From contig NZ_QRDZ01000010.1 of NCBI RefSeq assembly GCF_003386235.1, positions 213,306-254,955 on the forward strand: a stretch of 41,650 nt of DNA. Reading direction: 5' to 3'. Below the pieces are notes generated by a model, which made no database searches, was not told the DNA's origin, and saw only the letters and a list, made by a program, of their open reading frames with translations. This stretch comes from Cohnella phaseoli (GTDB lineage: Bacteria > Bacillota > Bacilli > Paenibacillales > Paenibacillaceae). Positions 1 to 7,491 of this stretch are shown piece after piece. A program made the translations under genes and the position numbers. Every line of letters begins with the position of its first letter. Position 1 is the stretch's first letter.

Positions 1-1
1 T

Positions 2-238
2 GCGGCCATCAATCATTTAAAAGTGTACACATCGGATAACGGTACCGCGTGGACGGAGTATACGCCGCAGATCAATACGGTCATGTCGCAAAATCAGTAC
101 GACTGGCATAAGGTGACCTACAGCGTGCCTGAATTTCCGTCGGGGACAAAATATATGAAGATCGTATGGCCCAGCATAACGGGTCAGCTCTATGCGCCGC
201 AGGTTGGCAAGGTTGCGCTCGGGGCGCATGCAACCTGA
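2..238 (+). CDS. C-terminal fragment of a secreted, probably carbohydrate-active protein
   Basis: An open frame enters from the left edge and ends at TGA 236-238; about 78 codons are visible. The residues are rich in aromatic and polar positions alternating as in a beta-sandwich (for example YTSDNGTAWTEY and TKYMKIVWP), which resembles the last module of secreted carbohydrate-binding or discoidin-like proteins common in this group. No catalytic motif lies in the visible part, so enzyme class cannot be given. A strong terminator follows directly, so this is the last gene of its transcript. The internal GTG at 23 is not a believable start because the frame stays open to the window edge. Confidence 0.55.
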   Translation, partial: AAINHLKVYTSDNGTAWTEYTPQINTVMSQNQYDWHKVTYSVPEFPSGTKYMKIVWPSITGQLYAPQVGKVALGAHAT

Positions 239-258
239 AGTCGTGTGATAGGGTTTCA

Positions 259-304
259 AACGTCACTTTTAGCCTATCTTGGCTAAGAGTGACGTTCGTT
301 TTTT
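259..304 (+). terminator. Rho-independent terminator of the fragment gene
   Basis: AACGTCACTTTTAGCC (259-274) pairs with GGCTAAGAGTGACGTT (281-296) with one G-T position and a 6-nt loop, followed by a T-rich run (CGTTTTTT). It separates the left fragment gene from the LacI-type regulator. Confidence 0.9.
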
Positions 305-418
305 CGTACTGCTCCAAAAAAGTTTCGTAATGGTATTTTGCAAAACATAAAAAAAATGCTAACATATTTGGTGATCGCCTAAAAATTCGAACGATATTTC
401 GTGTAGGGAGTTCAGGGA

Positions 419-1495
419 ATGAAAAAAGTAACACTGCAGCATATTGCAGAACGGACCGGTTATTCCAAGTTTGCCGTATCGCGCGCTTTATCCGGGAAGG
501 AAGGGATAAGCGCCGCTTCCCGCAAAAAGATAATCGATGAAGCAACCATGCTCGGTTACTTTAATCAAAAGAAGACGTCGAAAGTTCAAACGAACCCTTT
601 GTCGTTCGGAAAGAGCGAAGAGACCGTTCAGAATAATTTTGTCGTTATTTTATTGACCAATGCGAGGGAACAGTCTCAATTATCTCCCTATTGGGGCAAA
701 ATTGTCGAAGGCGCATCCATGATGCTGGAGAAGAATAATCTGGAATTGATTGTCATAACGGAAAGTTCCGCTAACAGCTTTAGGCGGATAATTCATATGC
801 CGGGGATGATGGGGCTGATCGGTATTGGCGAAGGAATTCCAACCTCGCTTCTATTGGAAACCAGAGGAAAGGGCTTCCCGATCGTGCTTGTCGACTATGA
901 AGATCCACTTGTTCCGACGGATTGCATCTTTATGGCCAACTACGACGGAACCCGAAATTTAACGAATTACTTAATCGGAATTGGCCACCGTGAGATTCAA
1001 TTTGTCGGCAATTTAAAATACTCAAGGAGCTTTTTTGATAGATGGTCGGGGTTTAAGGCGGCAATGGAAGAAAACGGGTTGTCTTTCCCGCAGGATAAGC
1101 AGCTACTAGAGCTGCAAAATATTTATTCTGTGTCGAGAAGAGAGTACTTGGTCAATTGGATTGAAAGCAAGCTTGCCGACAACGACGGAAAAGATATTGT
1201 TTGGCCGACGGCTTATATTTGCGCCAATGATTACATTGCACAAAGCCTGATAAGCGTCTTAGCGGAAAAGAAAATCTCTGTCCCGTCCGATTGTTCAGTT
1301 ACAGGGTTTGACAACTTGAACGATTTTGCCAACGAGACCTCTACGTTGACCACAATCAACGTATTTAAAGAGTTTCTCGGGGAAAGGGCAGTCGAAGCGC
1401 TGCTGCGCAGAATCAACCATGGCGACAATCCGTTTGAAAAAATCCAAGTCTTCGGCGAGATGATTATTCGAGATTCAGTTGTATCCCGATATTGA
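419..1495 (+). CDS. LacI/GalR-family transcriptional regulator
   Basis: 358 residues, the usual length of the family. Residues 3-50 form a LacI-type helix-turn-helix (VTLQHIAERTGYSKFAVSRAL, then a hinge-like IIDEATMLGYF). The remainder is a periplasmic-binding-protein-like sensor with typical signatures such as PTAYICANDYIAQSL and a conserved SVTGFDNL segment near residue 295. Such proteins repress or activate sugar genes in response to a small sugar ligand. The start ATG at 419 follows AGGGAGTTCAGGGA. It is monocistronic, between two terminators, so its targets are probably elsewhere, perhaps the secreted protein that ends at 238. The ligand cannot be told from sequence. Confidence 0.93.
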   Translation: MKKVTLQHIAERTGYSKFAVSRALSGKEGISAASRKKIIDEATMLGYFNQKKTSKVQTNPLSFGKSEETVQNNFVVILLTNAREQSQLSPYWGKIVEGASMMLEKNNLELIVITESSANSFRRIIHMPGMMGLIGIGEGIPTSLLLETRGKGFPIVLVDYEDPLVPTDCIFMANYDGTRNLTNYLIGIGHREIQFVGNLKYSRSFFDRWSGFKAAMEENGLSFPQDKQLLELQNIYSVSRREYLVNWIESKLADNDGKDIVWPTAYICANDYIAQSLISVLAEKKISVPSDCSVTGFDNLNDFANETSTLTTINVFKEFLGERAVEALLRRINHGDNPFEKIQVFGEMIIRDSVVSRY

Positions 1496-1515
1496 ATGGG
1501 CGAATATTTGAGAAT

Positions 1516-1563
1516 AGCCGCTTTCGGCGACGTTGGCAGACGTTGTCGGAAGCGGCTTTATTC
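1516..1563 (+). terminator. Terminator of the LacI-type gene
   Basis: AGCCGCTTTCGGCGACG and CGTTGTCGGAAGCGGCT form a long, nearly perfect stem followed by TTATT. Its position 20 nt after the stop codon fits a transcription end. Confidence 0.8.
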
Positions 1564-1615
1564 AATTGCAGGAAGTGAAAGGGGACTAAAGAGGACAAAA
1601 AAACGCCCCTCCAGC

Positions 1616-1690
1616 TGTTAGCCAATGTCTAACAATTTGAATACAGTTTAGTGCGGACAGTTTTGAATACGGAAATTTTTCATATATAAT
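1616..1690 (+). promoter_or_regulatory. Promoter of the AI-2E-type permease gene, with an upstream inverted repeat
   Basis: A -35 box TTGAAT (1663-1668), a 16-bp spacer and a perfect -10 TATAAT (1685-1690) stand 66 bp before the ATG at 1757. A short inverted repeat TGTTAG/CTAACA (1616-1621, 1629-1634) lies just upstream and could be an operator. The promoter call is solid by eye; the operator is a guess. Confidence 0.6.
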
Positions 1691-1756
1691 AACTTGAACC
1701 GAAGTTTTGTTAGGCTGCCAATGGCTACTAAAAATATAATCAATTGAGGTAAGCGT

Positions 1757-2815
1757 ATGAATTTTTTGCGGGAGTTTTTTGCCAACAGTATAGTACGAAG
1801 AATCCTGTTTCTTTTACTTGTCGTTTTGTTGCTGTACAGCTTAAGAGACATGCTCAATTTACTGTTGCTGCTGTTTCTTGTTACCTTCGTCATGGGACGC
1901 CTGGAGGGCTTCATTACGAAGAAAATATCCAAGTTGTTTCCTATATCGCCTAATGTCGTTAATACGATATTGTATGCCGCATTAATATTTGGACTCGTAT
2001 ATGGAATTGTAAATTACATTCCAAAGCTTATTAGTCAAATTTCCGATTTATATTTTTCCATTATTAAATTCATAAATACACCTCAATCGGATGAAATGGC
2101 TGAGCTGGTCTCCACCACGCTTGGCAAGCTGGAATTAGAGCAATACGGCGGCCATGCATTAAATTATATTTTGAAGATTGGCAAATGGGCAGAGGTTATT
2201 GTATTTGTTATCGTATTGAGCTACTTCTATTTAATCCAGAAGCATACCGTCAATAATTTTACGGAAAAGTTGAGCAAAAGCAAAATCAGTTGGGCCTACA
2301 ACGAGTTTAAATACTTTGGCCAAAAATTCACCTCTTCCTTCGGCAAAGTGATTGAGGTTCAGCTGATGATTGCCGTATTCAACACGGTTCTAACGATTGT
2401 CGGGCTGTGGATTATGGGCTACCCGTATTTGTTCGCTCTAATGATTATGGTATTTTTACTGAGCCTTGTGCCGGTAGTCGGCGTGATTATTTCCTTCATT
2501 CCGATCAGTATTATCGGTTACCAAATAGGCGGTACCTCAACGGTCATTTGGGCGATTGTCATGATTTTGCTTATTCACGCAGTGGAGACCTACTTCTTAA
2601 ATCCTAAGTTGTACGCTCATAAAACAAAGCTGCCGATGTTCTACACCTTTATTATTCTCATTTTTTCCCAGCATTTCATGGGGATCTGGGGGCTTATTAT
2701 CGGGATTCCGATCTTTATGTTCTTGCTTGATATTTTTGAAGTTGATCAAAGCAACGGTGAAGTATCAGAAAAGGAAGCGGCACGGCTTCCGGGAGAGGGC
2801 TCGAGCTCCAAGTAG
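1757..2815 (+). CDS. AI-2E family transporter (UPF0118-type permease)
   Basis: 352 residues, normal for the family. There are about eight hydrophobic segments in the usual order: two close together at the N-terminus (residues 14-45), one near 70-90, a loop region, one near 145-165, then four to five after residue 195. The C-terminal half has the conserved G-P-rich stretch LSLVPVVGVIISFIP and a following HAVETYFLNPKLYAHKTKL, which is characteristic of this family. Family members export small molecules or exchange Na+/H+; the autoinducer-2 role holds only for TqsA, so no substrate is claimed. The tail (GEVSEKEAARLPGEGSSSK) is hydrophilic. Start supported by GAGGTAA upstream. Confidence 0.92.
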   Translation: MNFLREFFANSIVRRILFLLLVVLLLYSLRDMLNLLLLLFLVTFVMGRLEGFITKKISKLFPISPNVVNTILYAALIFGLVYGIVNYIPKLISQISDLYFSIIKFINTPQSDEMAELVSTTLGKLELEQYGGHALNYILKIGKWAEVIVFVIVLSYFYLIQKHTVNNFTEKLSKSKISWAYNEFKYFGQKFTSSFGKVIEVQLMIAVFNTVLTIVGLWIMGYPYLFALMIMVFLLSLVPVVGVIISFIPISIIGYQIGGTSTVIWAIVMILLIHAVETYFLNPKLYAHKTKLPMFYTFIILIFSQHFMGIWGLIIGIPIFMFLLDIFEVDQSNGEVSEKEAARLPGEGSSSK

Positions 2816-2917
2816 CATATGTCCGGATATCTTAGTGCTGTGCTGGATGAGGGAACATCTGCATTGGATGAAAGCAGTGACAACGCATCAGGAAACGCCG
2901 GTTTGAACTGCGTAATG

Positions 2918-3019
2918 AAGCGAGTGCTATGGACCTTTTGTACGATAAATTGTACAGGAAGCAGCGTGTGAGGTAAGAAGTCGGCGGTTTTGTACGATAT
3001 TTCGAGCAATAATCGGAAT
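2918..3019. repeat. Left copy of a ~102-bp direct repeat with TTGTACGAT palindromes
   Basis: This block matches 3951-4053 at roughly 85-88% by eye with one single-base gap. Shared parts are AAGCGAGTG at the left edge, TTGTACGATA..TGTACAGGAAGCAGCG, GAAGTCG.CGG and TTTTGTACGATATTTCGAG at the right. It contains one full palindrome (TTGTACGATAAATTGTACA, from 2938) and a half-degenerate one (TTGTACGATATTTCGAGCAA, from 2990). The two copies flank the nuclease-HTH gene on both sides in the same orientation. Confidence 0.85.
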
Positions 3020-3041
3020 TCGAAGCCAAATGTCTTTACCG

Positions 3042-3061
3042 TTGTACGAAAAACCGTACAA
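3042..3061. promoter_or_regulatory. Palindrome TTGTACG-N6-CGTACAA, possible operator
   Basis: Perfect 7-bp arms around AAAAAC. It is the third TTGTACG-type site in 125 bp and lies 25 bp before the -35 box of the nuclease-HTH gene, the position of an activator site. It may be a binding site for the HTH domain of that gene (inference). Confidence 0.55.
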
Positions 3062-3085
3062 ATCCTGCAATTGGAAAAGTTAGGG

Positions 3086-3115
3086 TTGCCAAATTGTCCA
3101 GGTCTGGCATACAAT
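3086..3115 (+). promoter_or_regulatory. Candidate promoter of the nuclease-HTH gene
   Basis: TTGCCA (3086-3091), 18-bp spacer, TACAAT (3110-3115). Transcription from about 3122 would give a ~100-nt leader that contains the terminator-like hairpin at 3148-3190. The -35 box is only moderate. Confidence 0.5.
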
Positions 3116-3147
3116 AACGTCACAGGTAATGCGTAGTGGCGAAGCAC

Positions 3148-3190
3148 GCCCCGTTATTCCTTCCGTTATGGAGGGAAAACGGGGCTTTTC
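3148..3190 (+). terminator. Terminator-like hairpin in the leader of the nuclease-HTH gene
   Basis: GCCCCGTT (3148-3155) pairs with AACGGGGC (3178-3185), extended inwards by CCTTCC/GGAGGG with one G-T pair, and is followed by TTTTCTATTTT. It sits between the candidate promoter and the ATG at 3220, so it could limit read-through (attenuation) or end a ~70-nt leader RNA. Confidence 0.6.
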
Positions 3191-3219
3191 TATTTTAATC
3201 GACCGACAAGGGGGGATTA

Positions 3220-3903
3220 ATGTTGAGTTTTGAAGTTGAGCATGAAAAGTGGATACAGAAGCATTTGTCCAAGCGCCATGGCGAGCGGAAAGATGCGCTG
3301 AGAAGAGGACACGGATTTGGAAACCAATTGTTTGTGGAAAAAATCTGGTGGTTGCTTATGGGACATTTTAATGGTTTGCATCCGGAATACGAGGTTGGAG
3401 ATTGGCGAGGGAGATCTTACTTTGTAGATTTAATGTGGGTCGTAGGCGGACAATATTTTGTTTTCGAGATTATGGATTATGGCACGCATGGCACAGATCG
3501 GACCAAGTATCGTATGGACTTGAATCGCGCTCTGTTTTTGCAATCGCAAGGATTTCATTATATCGAGATTTCTTTGGATGAATTGAAGGAGAATCCGAAT
3601 TTTGTATTGGCCATGCTACGAAGTGTATTGGCGCCTTATTTAGCAGCAGCTACTGTGCAGGGAAGAGATACGAATAAATACGGCAAAATAGAGCGACAAC
3701 TGATGCGGCTAGCTATTCGTCACCAGCGAGCGGTTCTTCCTTCGAAAGCTGCGCGAGAGCTCGAATTAAATAAGGAAACCGTCATCAAGTATTGCCGCAG
3801 TCTTGTAGATAAAGGGAAGTTTCGGGCGATACCGTCAGGAGCCTCAGGTAAAATCTATCGGTACGAATATTTGGGTTCGACACAGAGTCCGGACTTGGTT
3901 TAG
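3220..3903 (+). CDS. Vsr/DUF559-like nuclease domain fused to a C-terminal helix-turn-helix
   Basis: 227 residues. Residues about 55-145 follow the pattern of the Vsr/DUF559 branch of PD-(D/E)xK nucleases: YEV..WRG..YFVDLMW, then FEIMDYGTHG, then RMDLNRALFLQSQGFHYIEIS. The VD, E-x-x-D-x-G-x-H and D-x-x-R-x-x-x-L-x-x-x-G positions correspond to the motif set of that group. Residues about 155-215 look like a winged helix (AARELELNKETVIKYCRSLVDKGKF as helix-turn-helix, then GASGKIYRYEYL). The N-terminus is basic and carries GERKDALRRGHGFGN, which I cannot place. ATG 3220 follows AAGGGGG. The gene stands alone between the two direct repeats. It is not a known transposase (no DDE or HUH motif), and the nuclease role is inferred from motifs only. 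A catalytically inactive regulator is the main alternative. Confidence 0.6.
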   Translation: MLSFEVEHEKWIQKHLSKRHGERKDALRRGHGFGNQLFVEKIWWLLMGHFNGLHPEYEVGDWRGRSYFVDLMWVVGGQYFVFEIMDYGTHGTDRTKYRMDLNRALFLQSQGFHYIEISLDELKENPNFVLAMLRSVLAPYLAAATVQGRDTNKYGKIERQLMRLAIRHQRAVLPSKAARELELNKETVIKYCRSLVDKGKFRAIPSGASGKIYRYEYLGSTQSPDLV

Positions 3904-3917
3904 GGTAGCGTGATTGA

Positions 3918-3941
3918 TTTTGTACTGAATGTCGTACAAAA
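3918..3941. promoter_or_regulatory. Palindrome TTTTGTAC-N8-GTACAAAA downstream of the nuclease-HTH gene
   Basis: Perfect 8-bp arms 15 nt after the stop codon at 3903. It belongs to the same family of sites as those at 2938, 3042 and 3973. It could be an operator, or serve as a hairpin in the 3' end of the mRNA although no T-run follows. Confidence 0.5.
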
Positions 3942-3950
3942 GATCGGATA

Positions 3951-4053
3951 AAGCGAGTGTCTTGAGCTTTTTTGTACGATACATCGTACAGGAAGCAGCG
4001 TTCGGGGGAAGAAGTCGTCGGTTTTGTACGATATTTCGAGCAATATTCGGAAT
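3951..4053. repeat. Right copy of the ~102-bp direct repeat
   Basis: Counterpart of 2918-3019. Here the central palindrome is perfect: TGTACGAT (3973-3980), AC, ATCGTACA (3983-3990). The right end TTTTGTACGATATTTCGAG is identical to the left copy. The distance between the two repeat starts is 1033 bp, and the only gene between them is the nuclease-HTH gene. Confidence 0.85.
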
Positions 4054-4100
4054 CACAGAGTCCAACACTACTACTGAATTACGACTTTCGGATAGTATCG

Positions 4101-4152
4101 TCACCCTTCCCGACAATGATATCGTAATATTGATCATGACCGGGAAGGGTGA
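4101..4152 (+). promoter_or_regulatory. Hairpin that buries the ribosome site of the SLH protein gene
   Basis: TCACCCTTCCCG (4101-4112) pairs perfectly with CGGGAAGGGTGA (4141-4152). The loop has a smaller ATGAT/ATCAT stem. The right arm holds the only good ribosome site (GAAGGG) of the following gene. No T-run follows, so it is not a terminator. Confidence 0.65.
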
Positions 4153-4157
4153 GAGAC

Positions 4158-7100
4158 TTGCGGAGAGTGAGATTCAATAAAGTTATCCTCTGGGCGTCTA
4201 TTTTCCTGATGCTGTTCAGCATGTTCCCACCATATGTTGCCGAAGCTGCGGTAAACGACAGCCAGGGTAAAGTTCAAACGGTTACGTTCAAGGACATTCA
4301 GTCTCATTGGGCGTACAAGGATATTATGGAGCTTGCGGCCCAAAACATGGTATCGGGCTTCGAGGATGGAACCTTTCGGCCGAATGGCGATGTAACGCGG
4401 GAACAGTTTTTGAAAATACTTATTGATTTAAGAAAGCTTCCGACGGGTTCCAGAGAGGTTCCTTTTCGCGATATAGAGCAGAAACGTTGGTCCGCCCCCT
4501 ACATCGCTGCGGGAGTAAAGCAGGGCATTCTGATCGTCGAGGAATACTCGGACGGCTTCAAGCCGAGCCTGCCGATTACGCGTAGCGAGATGGCGATCTG
4601 GATTGTGAGAGCGCTTCAGCTTGCGCCGCAGACGGAAGAGAAGATGCTCGGCGAGTTGAAGGACCAGGGAGAGCTCAAGAGCCATCGCGATTTGATCGAA
4701 GCGGCGCTGCGGACGGGAATTATTAGAGGTTATCCGGATGGTACGTTCAAAGGCGGCAACAAATCCACCCGAGCTGAAGCAGCCACGATGGCCGTGCGCG
4801 CGCTTCATTATTCGCCGGAGCAACCGTCATCGTCATCGTCGAATTCGGGAGATACGCGTAAAATCGTCGAATACTTGCCGGAAGTGAAGATGAGCAAAAG
4901 CAAACAGTATGCGAAAAAAGATGACATTACATGGGTCATTCACGATCCGGATTTGATATTAAACGTTGGCGATGTATTCGTCCTGCCTCCGAATGATGAA
5001 TTTTTCGGCGGTATTGCGAAGAAGGTCGTGTCCGTTCGCAAGGAGAATGGCGAGCTAGTCGTGACGACGTCCGTTCCGAAAGTTCGAGAGGTTTTCTCCA
5101 AGCTGGATGTGCATACGACCGAAGCGATTGATCCGAGGTTACTGACCCCGGCCGATCCTTCGATTCAAATTATTACGAACGTACCGGATTCAACTGCGAA
5201 GCTTGCTTCCGCACAGGATGTGGCGCTTAAGCTGCCCTGCTTTATGATCAAGATGGATAATGTGAGCTACGATGGATTTGCCATGGATGCGCGGATGAAC
5301 TTTTGCAACTTGGGCGTCGATGCGGATATCGGGCTTGATGTGGATGTAGATTGGTTTGATGTGGATCTGGATTTCTATGCAAAATTGGTATTAACCGGGG
5401 ACGTCACAACGAACGTGAATGTAAGAGCGAACAAAGCGATAACCAAGCCCGTGTACATTCCTTTGACGACTCCGTACTATGTACCTGTCTTTACGGGCGT
5501 GTTTATTAAAGGGCAGCTCTTTTTGAAGATTGAGCCTGACTTCAAAGCTTCGCTCGAAATCAAATTCGAAGATCGCTTTCATCTGGAGCAAGGCTTCTCC
5601 TTATCGTCGAGCAAAGGCTTCCAACCGATCAACAAGACGACGAACACGGCAACGCTTGATGTGAATTCCAAGTTGAATGCCAGTCTTGCCGCAGGTCCGG
5701 ATGTGCAATTGACGCTGACCCTATTAGATATTGCTTATGCCGGTCTCGAGCTGTATCCGGGAATCAAGGCAGGCTTCTATCGCTATTATGAACAAGGGCG
5801 ATGCGATGAAATCCGGGTGGACGCCTTTCTCAAGCTGGATGTGATCGCAGGTTATGATGTGTGGGTAGCCAAAGGGAAACTCAGTAAAACATTGATCAAC
5901 TTAAACTATCCGTTATTTGAACATGAGCTGCTCTGTCCTCCGCCGCCGGCACCTGGGAATTTGAAGGCCCAGCTCATACGTGAAATCTTTTATCCGCCGC
6001 AGTTGGCCATAACGATCACCGATCGCATCAACGTTCAGCTAAATTGGAGTGCCGCCAAAGATGCAACGAGCTACATGGTGAAGCGCGGAGATGCTCCGGG
6101 AGGTCCGTTCAAGACTGTGCGTTCCAACGTTAAGGCTGTCACTTATACGGACACCTCAACTGCAAGGGGCAAAACGTACTATTATCAAGTTGTTGCTGTG
6201 AATCAACATGGCGAGGGAGCAACCCAGGTGTTGCCGGTTAAGATCGTCGATCTACCGTCGCCGCGGCCTACCGGTCTGAAGGCAAAAAGAGACGGGGCGG
6301 GGGTTGCGCTCCAGTGGGATCGACTGGATGGAATGCGTTTTGCGGACAATAGCGGCGGCCCGCTGGGACTTCAAATGGAACACAACGGGATTACGTATAA
6401 CGTGAGGCGAAGCGATAAGGTAAATGGCGGGTTGATGATACTTGCTAAGAACCTGACGGATGCCAAGTTCACGGATACGACCGCCCAATGGAATGAGAGC
6501 TATCTCTACGTTGTCACGGCTGTAGATTCTAATGGGGAGAGCGGTCTGAGCAACTGGGCCTGGGTGGATAAAGGTAAGCTGACGGATCTTGACTTGCGAA
6601 TCAACCCGGATATCCTCATTAGGGAAATACCGGAGTCCATCCAACTGATTAAACCGCCTGCTCCCGACAACTTCATCGCGGAACCGTATAGCGGTAAAGT
6701 TGTCCTAAATTGGAGTCAGGTGCAGGGCGCGACAGGTTATTATGTAAAGCGTGCAAATGCATCAGACGGGGTTTATGAAACGATGGGTTCTGTAGTTAGC
6801 GGCACGACGTTCACAGACACAGTGGTTGAAAATGGCAGAACGTACTACTACAAGGTGACAGCGGTGAATAACCTGGATTTTGAAAGTAAGGATTCCCGGG
6901 TTCAGGCGGCTAAACCGGAGAAGACCGGAATTCGCGATATCATTACGCCGATCAACCCGAATGTCGTCATTCCGATTAACCCGAATCTGGTACTTCTCGC
7001 CGCACCGGGAAATTTCCAGGCGGATACCGAGCCGAGCAGCGGGAGGGTGATGCTGAGCTGGAGCGCGGTTAGCAGCGCGGCAGGCTACAATGTGTGGCGC

Positions 7101-7283
7101 TCGGACGCTGCGAACGGCACATTCGTGACGATCGGCGCAAAGGTTAGCGGTACGACGTTTACGGATACGACTGCCGCTATCGGTCAGACGCACTACTATA
7201 AGGTTACGGCAGTGGATAACAAAGGCAACGAGAGTCTCGCTACGCCTGTCAGGTCGGCGATTCCTACGCGCGGGATCAGGTAG
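4158..7283 (+). CDS. SLH-anchored surface protein with C-terminal fibronectin III domains
   Basis: About 1041 residues from TTG 4158, which has GAAGGG 8 nt upstream; GTG 4149 in the same frame has no free ribosome site. An N-terminal signal peptide (VILWASIFLMLFSMFPPYVAEAA) is followed by three SLH domains (residues about 45-220; signatures FKDIQSHWAYKDI, GFEDGTFRPNGDVTREQF, GYPDGTFKGGNKSTRAEA), which bind pyruvylated secondary wall polymer. A short Ser run leads to a ~370-residue beta-rich region I cannot assign (repeating VDADIGLDVDVDWFDVDLDF), then four fibronectin III domains (about 600-697, 702-810, 834-922, 951-1042; YYYQVVAVN, YYYKVTAVN). It is likely a cell-wall-bound structural or binding protein; no catalytic motif was seen. 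A strong terminator follows. Confidence 0.85.
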   Translation: MRRVRFNKVILWASIFLMLFSMFPPYVAEAAVNDSQGKVQTVTFKDIQSHWAYKDIMELAAQNMVSGFEDGTFRPNGDVTREQFLKILIDLRKLPTGSREVPFRDIEQKRWSAPYIAAGVKQGILIVEEYSDGFKPSLPITRSEMAIWIVRALQLAPQTEEKMLGELKDQGELKSHRDLIEAALRTGIIRGYPDGTFKGGNKSTRAEAATMAVRALHYSPEQPSSSSSNSGDTRKIVEYLPEVKMSKSKQYAKKDDITWVIHDPDLILNVGDVFVLPPNDEFFGGIAKKVVSVRKENGELVVTTSVPKVREVFSKLDVHTTEAIDPRLLTPADPSIQIITNVPDSTAKLASAQDVALKLPCFMIKMDNVSYDGFAMDARMNFCNLGVDADIGLDVDVDWFDVDLDFYAKLVLTGDVTTNVNVRANKAITKPVYIPLTTPYYVPVFTGVFIKGQLFLKIEPDFKASLEIKFEDRFHLEQGFSLSSSKGFQPINKTTNTATLDVNSKLNASLAAGPDVQLTLTLLDIAYAGLELYPGIKAGFYRYYEQGRCDEIRVDAFLKLDVIAGYDVWVAKGKLSKTLINLNYPLFEHELLCPPPPAPGNLKAQLIREIFYPPQLAITITDRINVQLNWSAAKDATSYMVKRGDAPGGPFKTVRSNVKAVTYTDTSTARGKTYYYQVVAVNQHGEGATQVLPVKIVDLPSPRPTGLKAKRDGAGVALQWDRLDGMRFADNSGGPLGLQMEHNGITYNVRRSDKVNGGLMILAKNLTDAKFTDTTAQWNESYLYVVTAVDSNGESGLSNWAWVDKGKLTDLDLRINPDILIREIPESIQLIKPPAPDNFIAEPYSGKVVLNWSQVQGATGYYVKRANASDGVYETMGSVVSGTTFTDTVVENGRTYYYKVTAVNNLDFESKDSRVQAAKPEKTGIRDIITPINPNVVIPINPNLVLLAAPGNFQADTEPSSGRVMLSWSAVSSAAGYNVWRSDAANGTFVTIGAKVSGTTFTDTTAAIGQTHYYKVTAVDNKGNESLATPVRSAIPTRGIR

Positions 7284-7292
7284 AAGCTTTAG

Positions 7293-7335
7293 AACAATGC
7301 CGCTCTTCCCATGGATGGGGGAGCGGCATTGTTTT
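7293..7335 (+). terminator. Terminator of the SLH/FnIII gene
   Basis: AACAATGCCGCTCTTCCC pairs with GGGGAGCGGCATTGTT around a short ATGGAT loop, ending in TTTT. It is nearly perfect and lies 9 nt after the stop. Confidence 0.95.
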
Positions 7336-7402
7336 GGGTGCACGTAAACGGAGGAAGGGACGCTTAGGGAGGATCGAAATCCCCCTTCGGCAAGAATAAG
7401 TC

Positions 7403-7441
7403 ACTTTATATTGATATTGATTATCAATATCAATATAAAGT
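7403..7441. promoter_or_regulatory. 39-bp perfect palindrome: Fur box overlapping a promoter
   Basis: Positions 7403-7441 read the same on both strands around the central base 7422. The core TTGATTATCAA with flanking GATAT/ATATC closely fits the Fur consensus (GATAATGATTATCATTATC). A -35 TTGATA (7411-7416), 17-bp spacer and -10 TATAAA (7434-7439) lie wholly inside it, so Fur binding would block RNA polymerase. It controls the AraC regulator and probably the binding protein downstream. Confidence 0.85.
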
Positions 7442-7491
7442 AAAATTAAATCAGACGATGTACGATTTAGGAGTAATTGGGGCGGAGTAAA

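Noticed and set aside
2816..2917. Possible small gene between the AI-2E-type gene and the left repeat
   Set aside because: No frame with a ribosome site was found; only the minus-strand shadow frames cover it.
3220..3903. Reading the nuclease-HTH gene plus flanking blocks as a classical insertion sequence
   Set aside because: The flanks are direct, not inverted, repeats; no target duplication was found and the protein has no transposase motif. A non-classical mobile unit stays possible and is listed as a finding.
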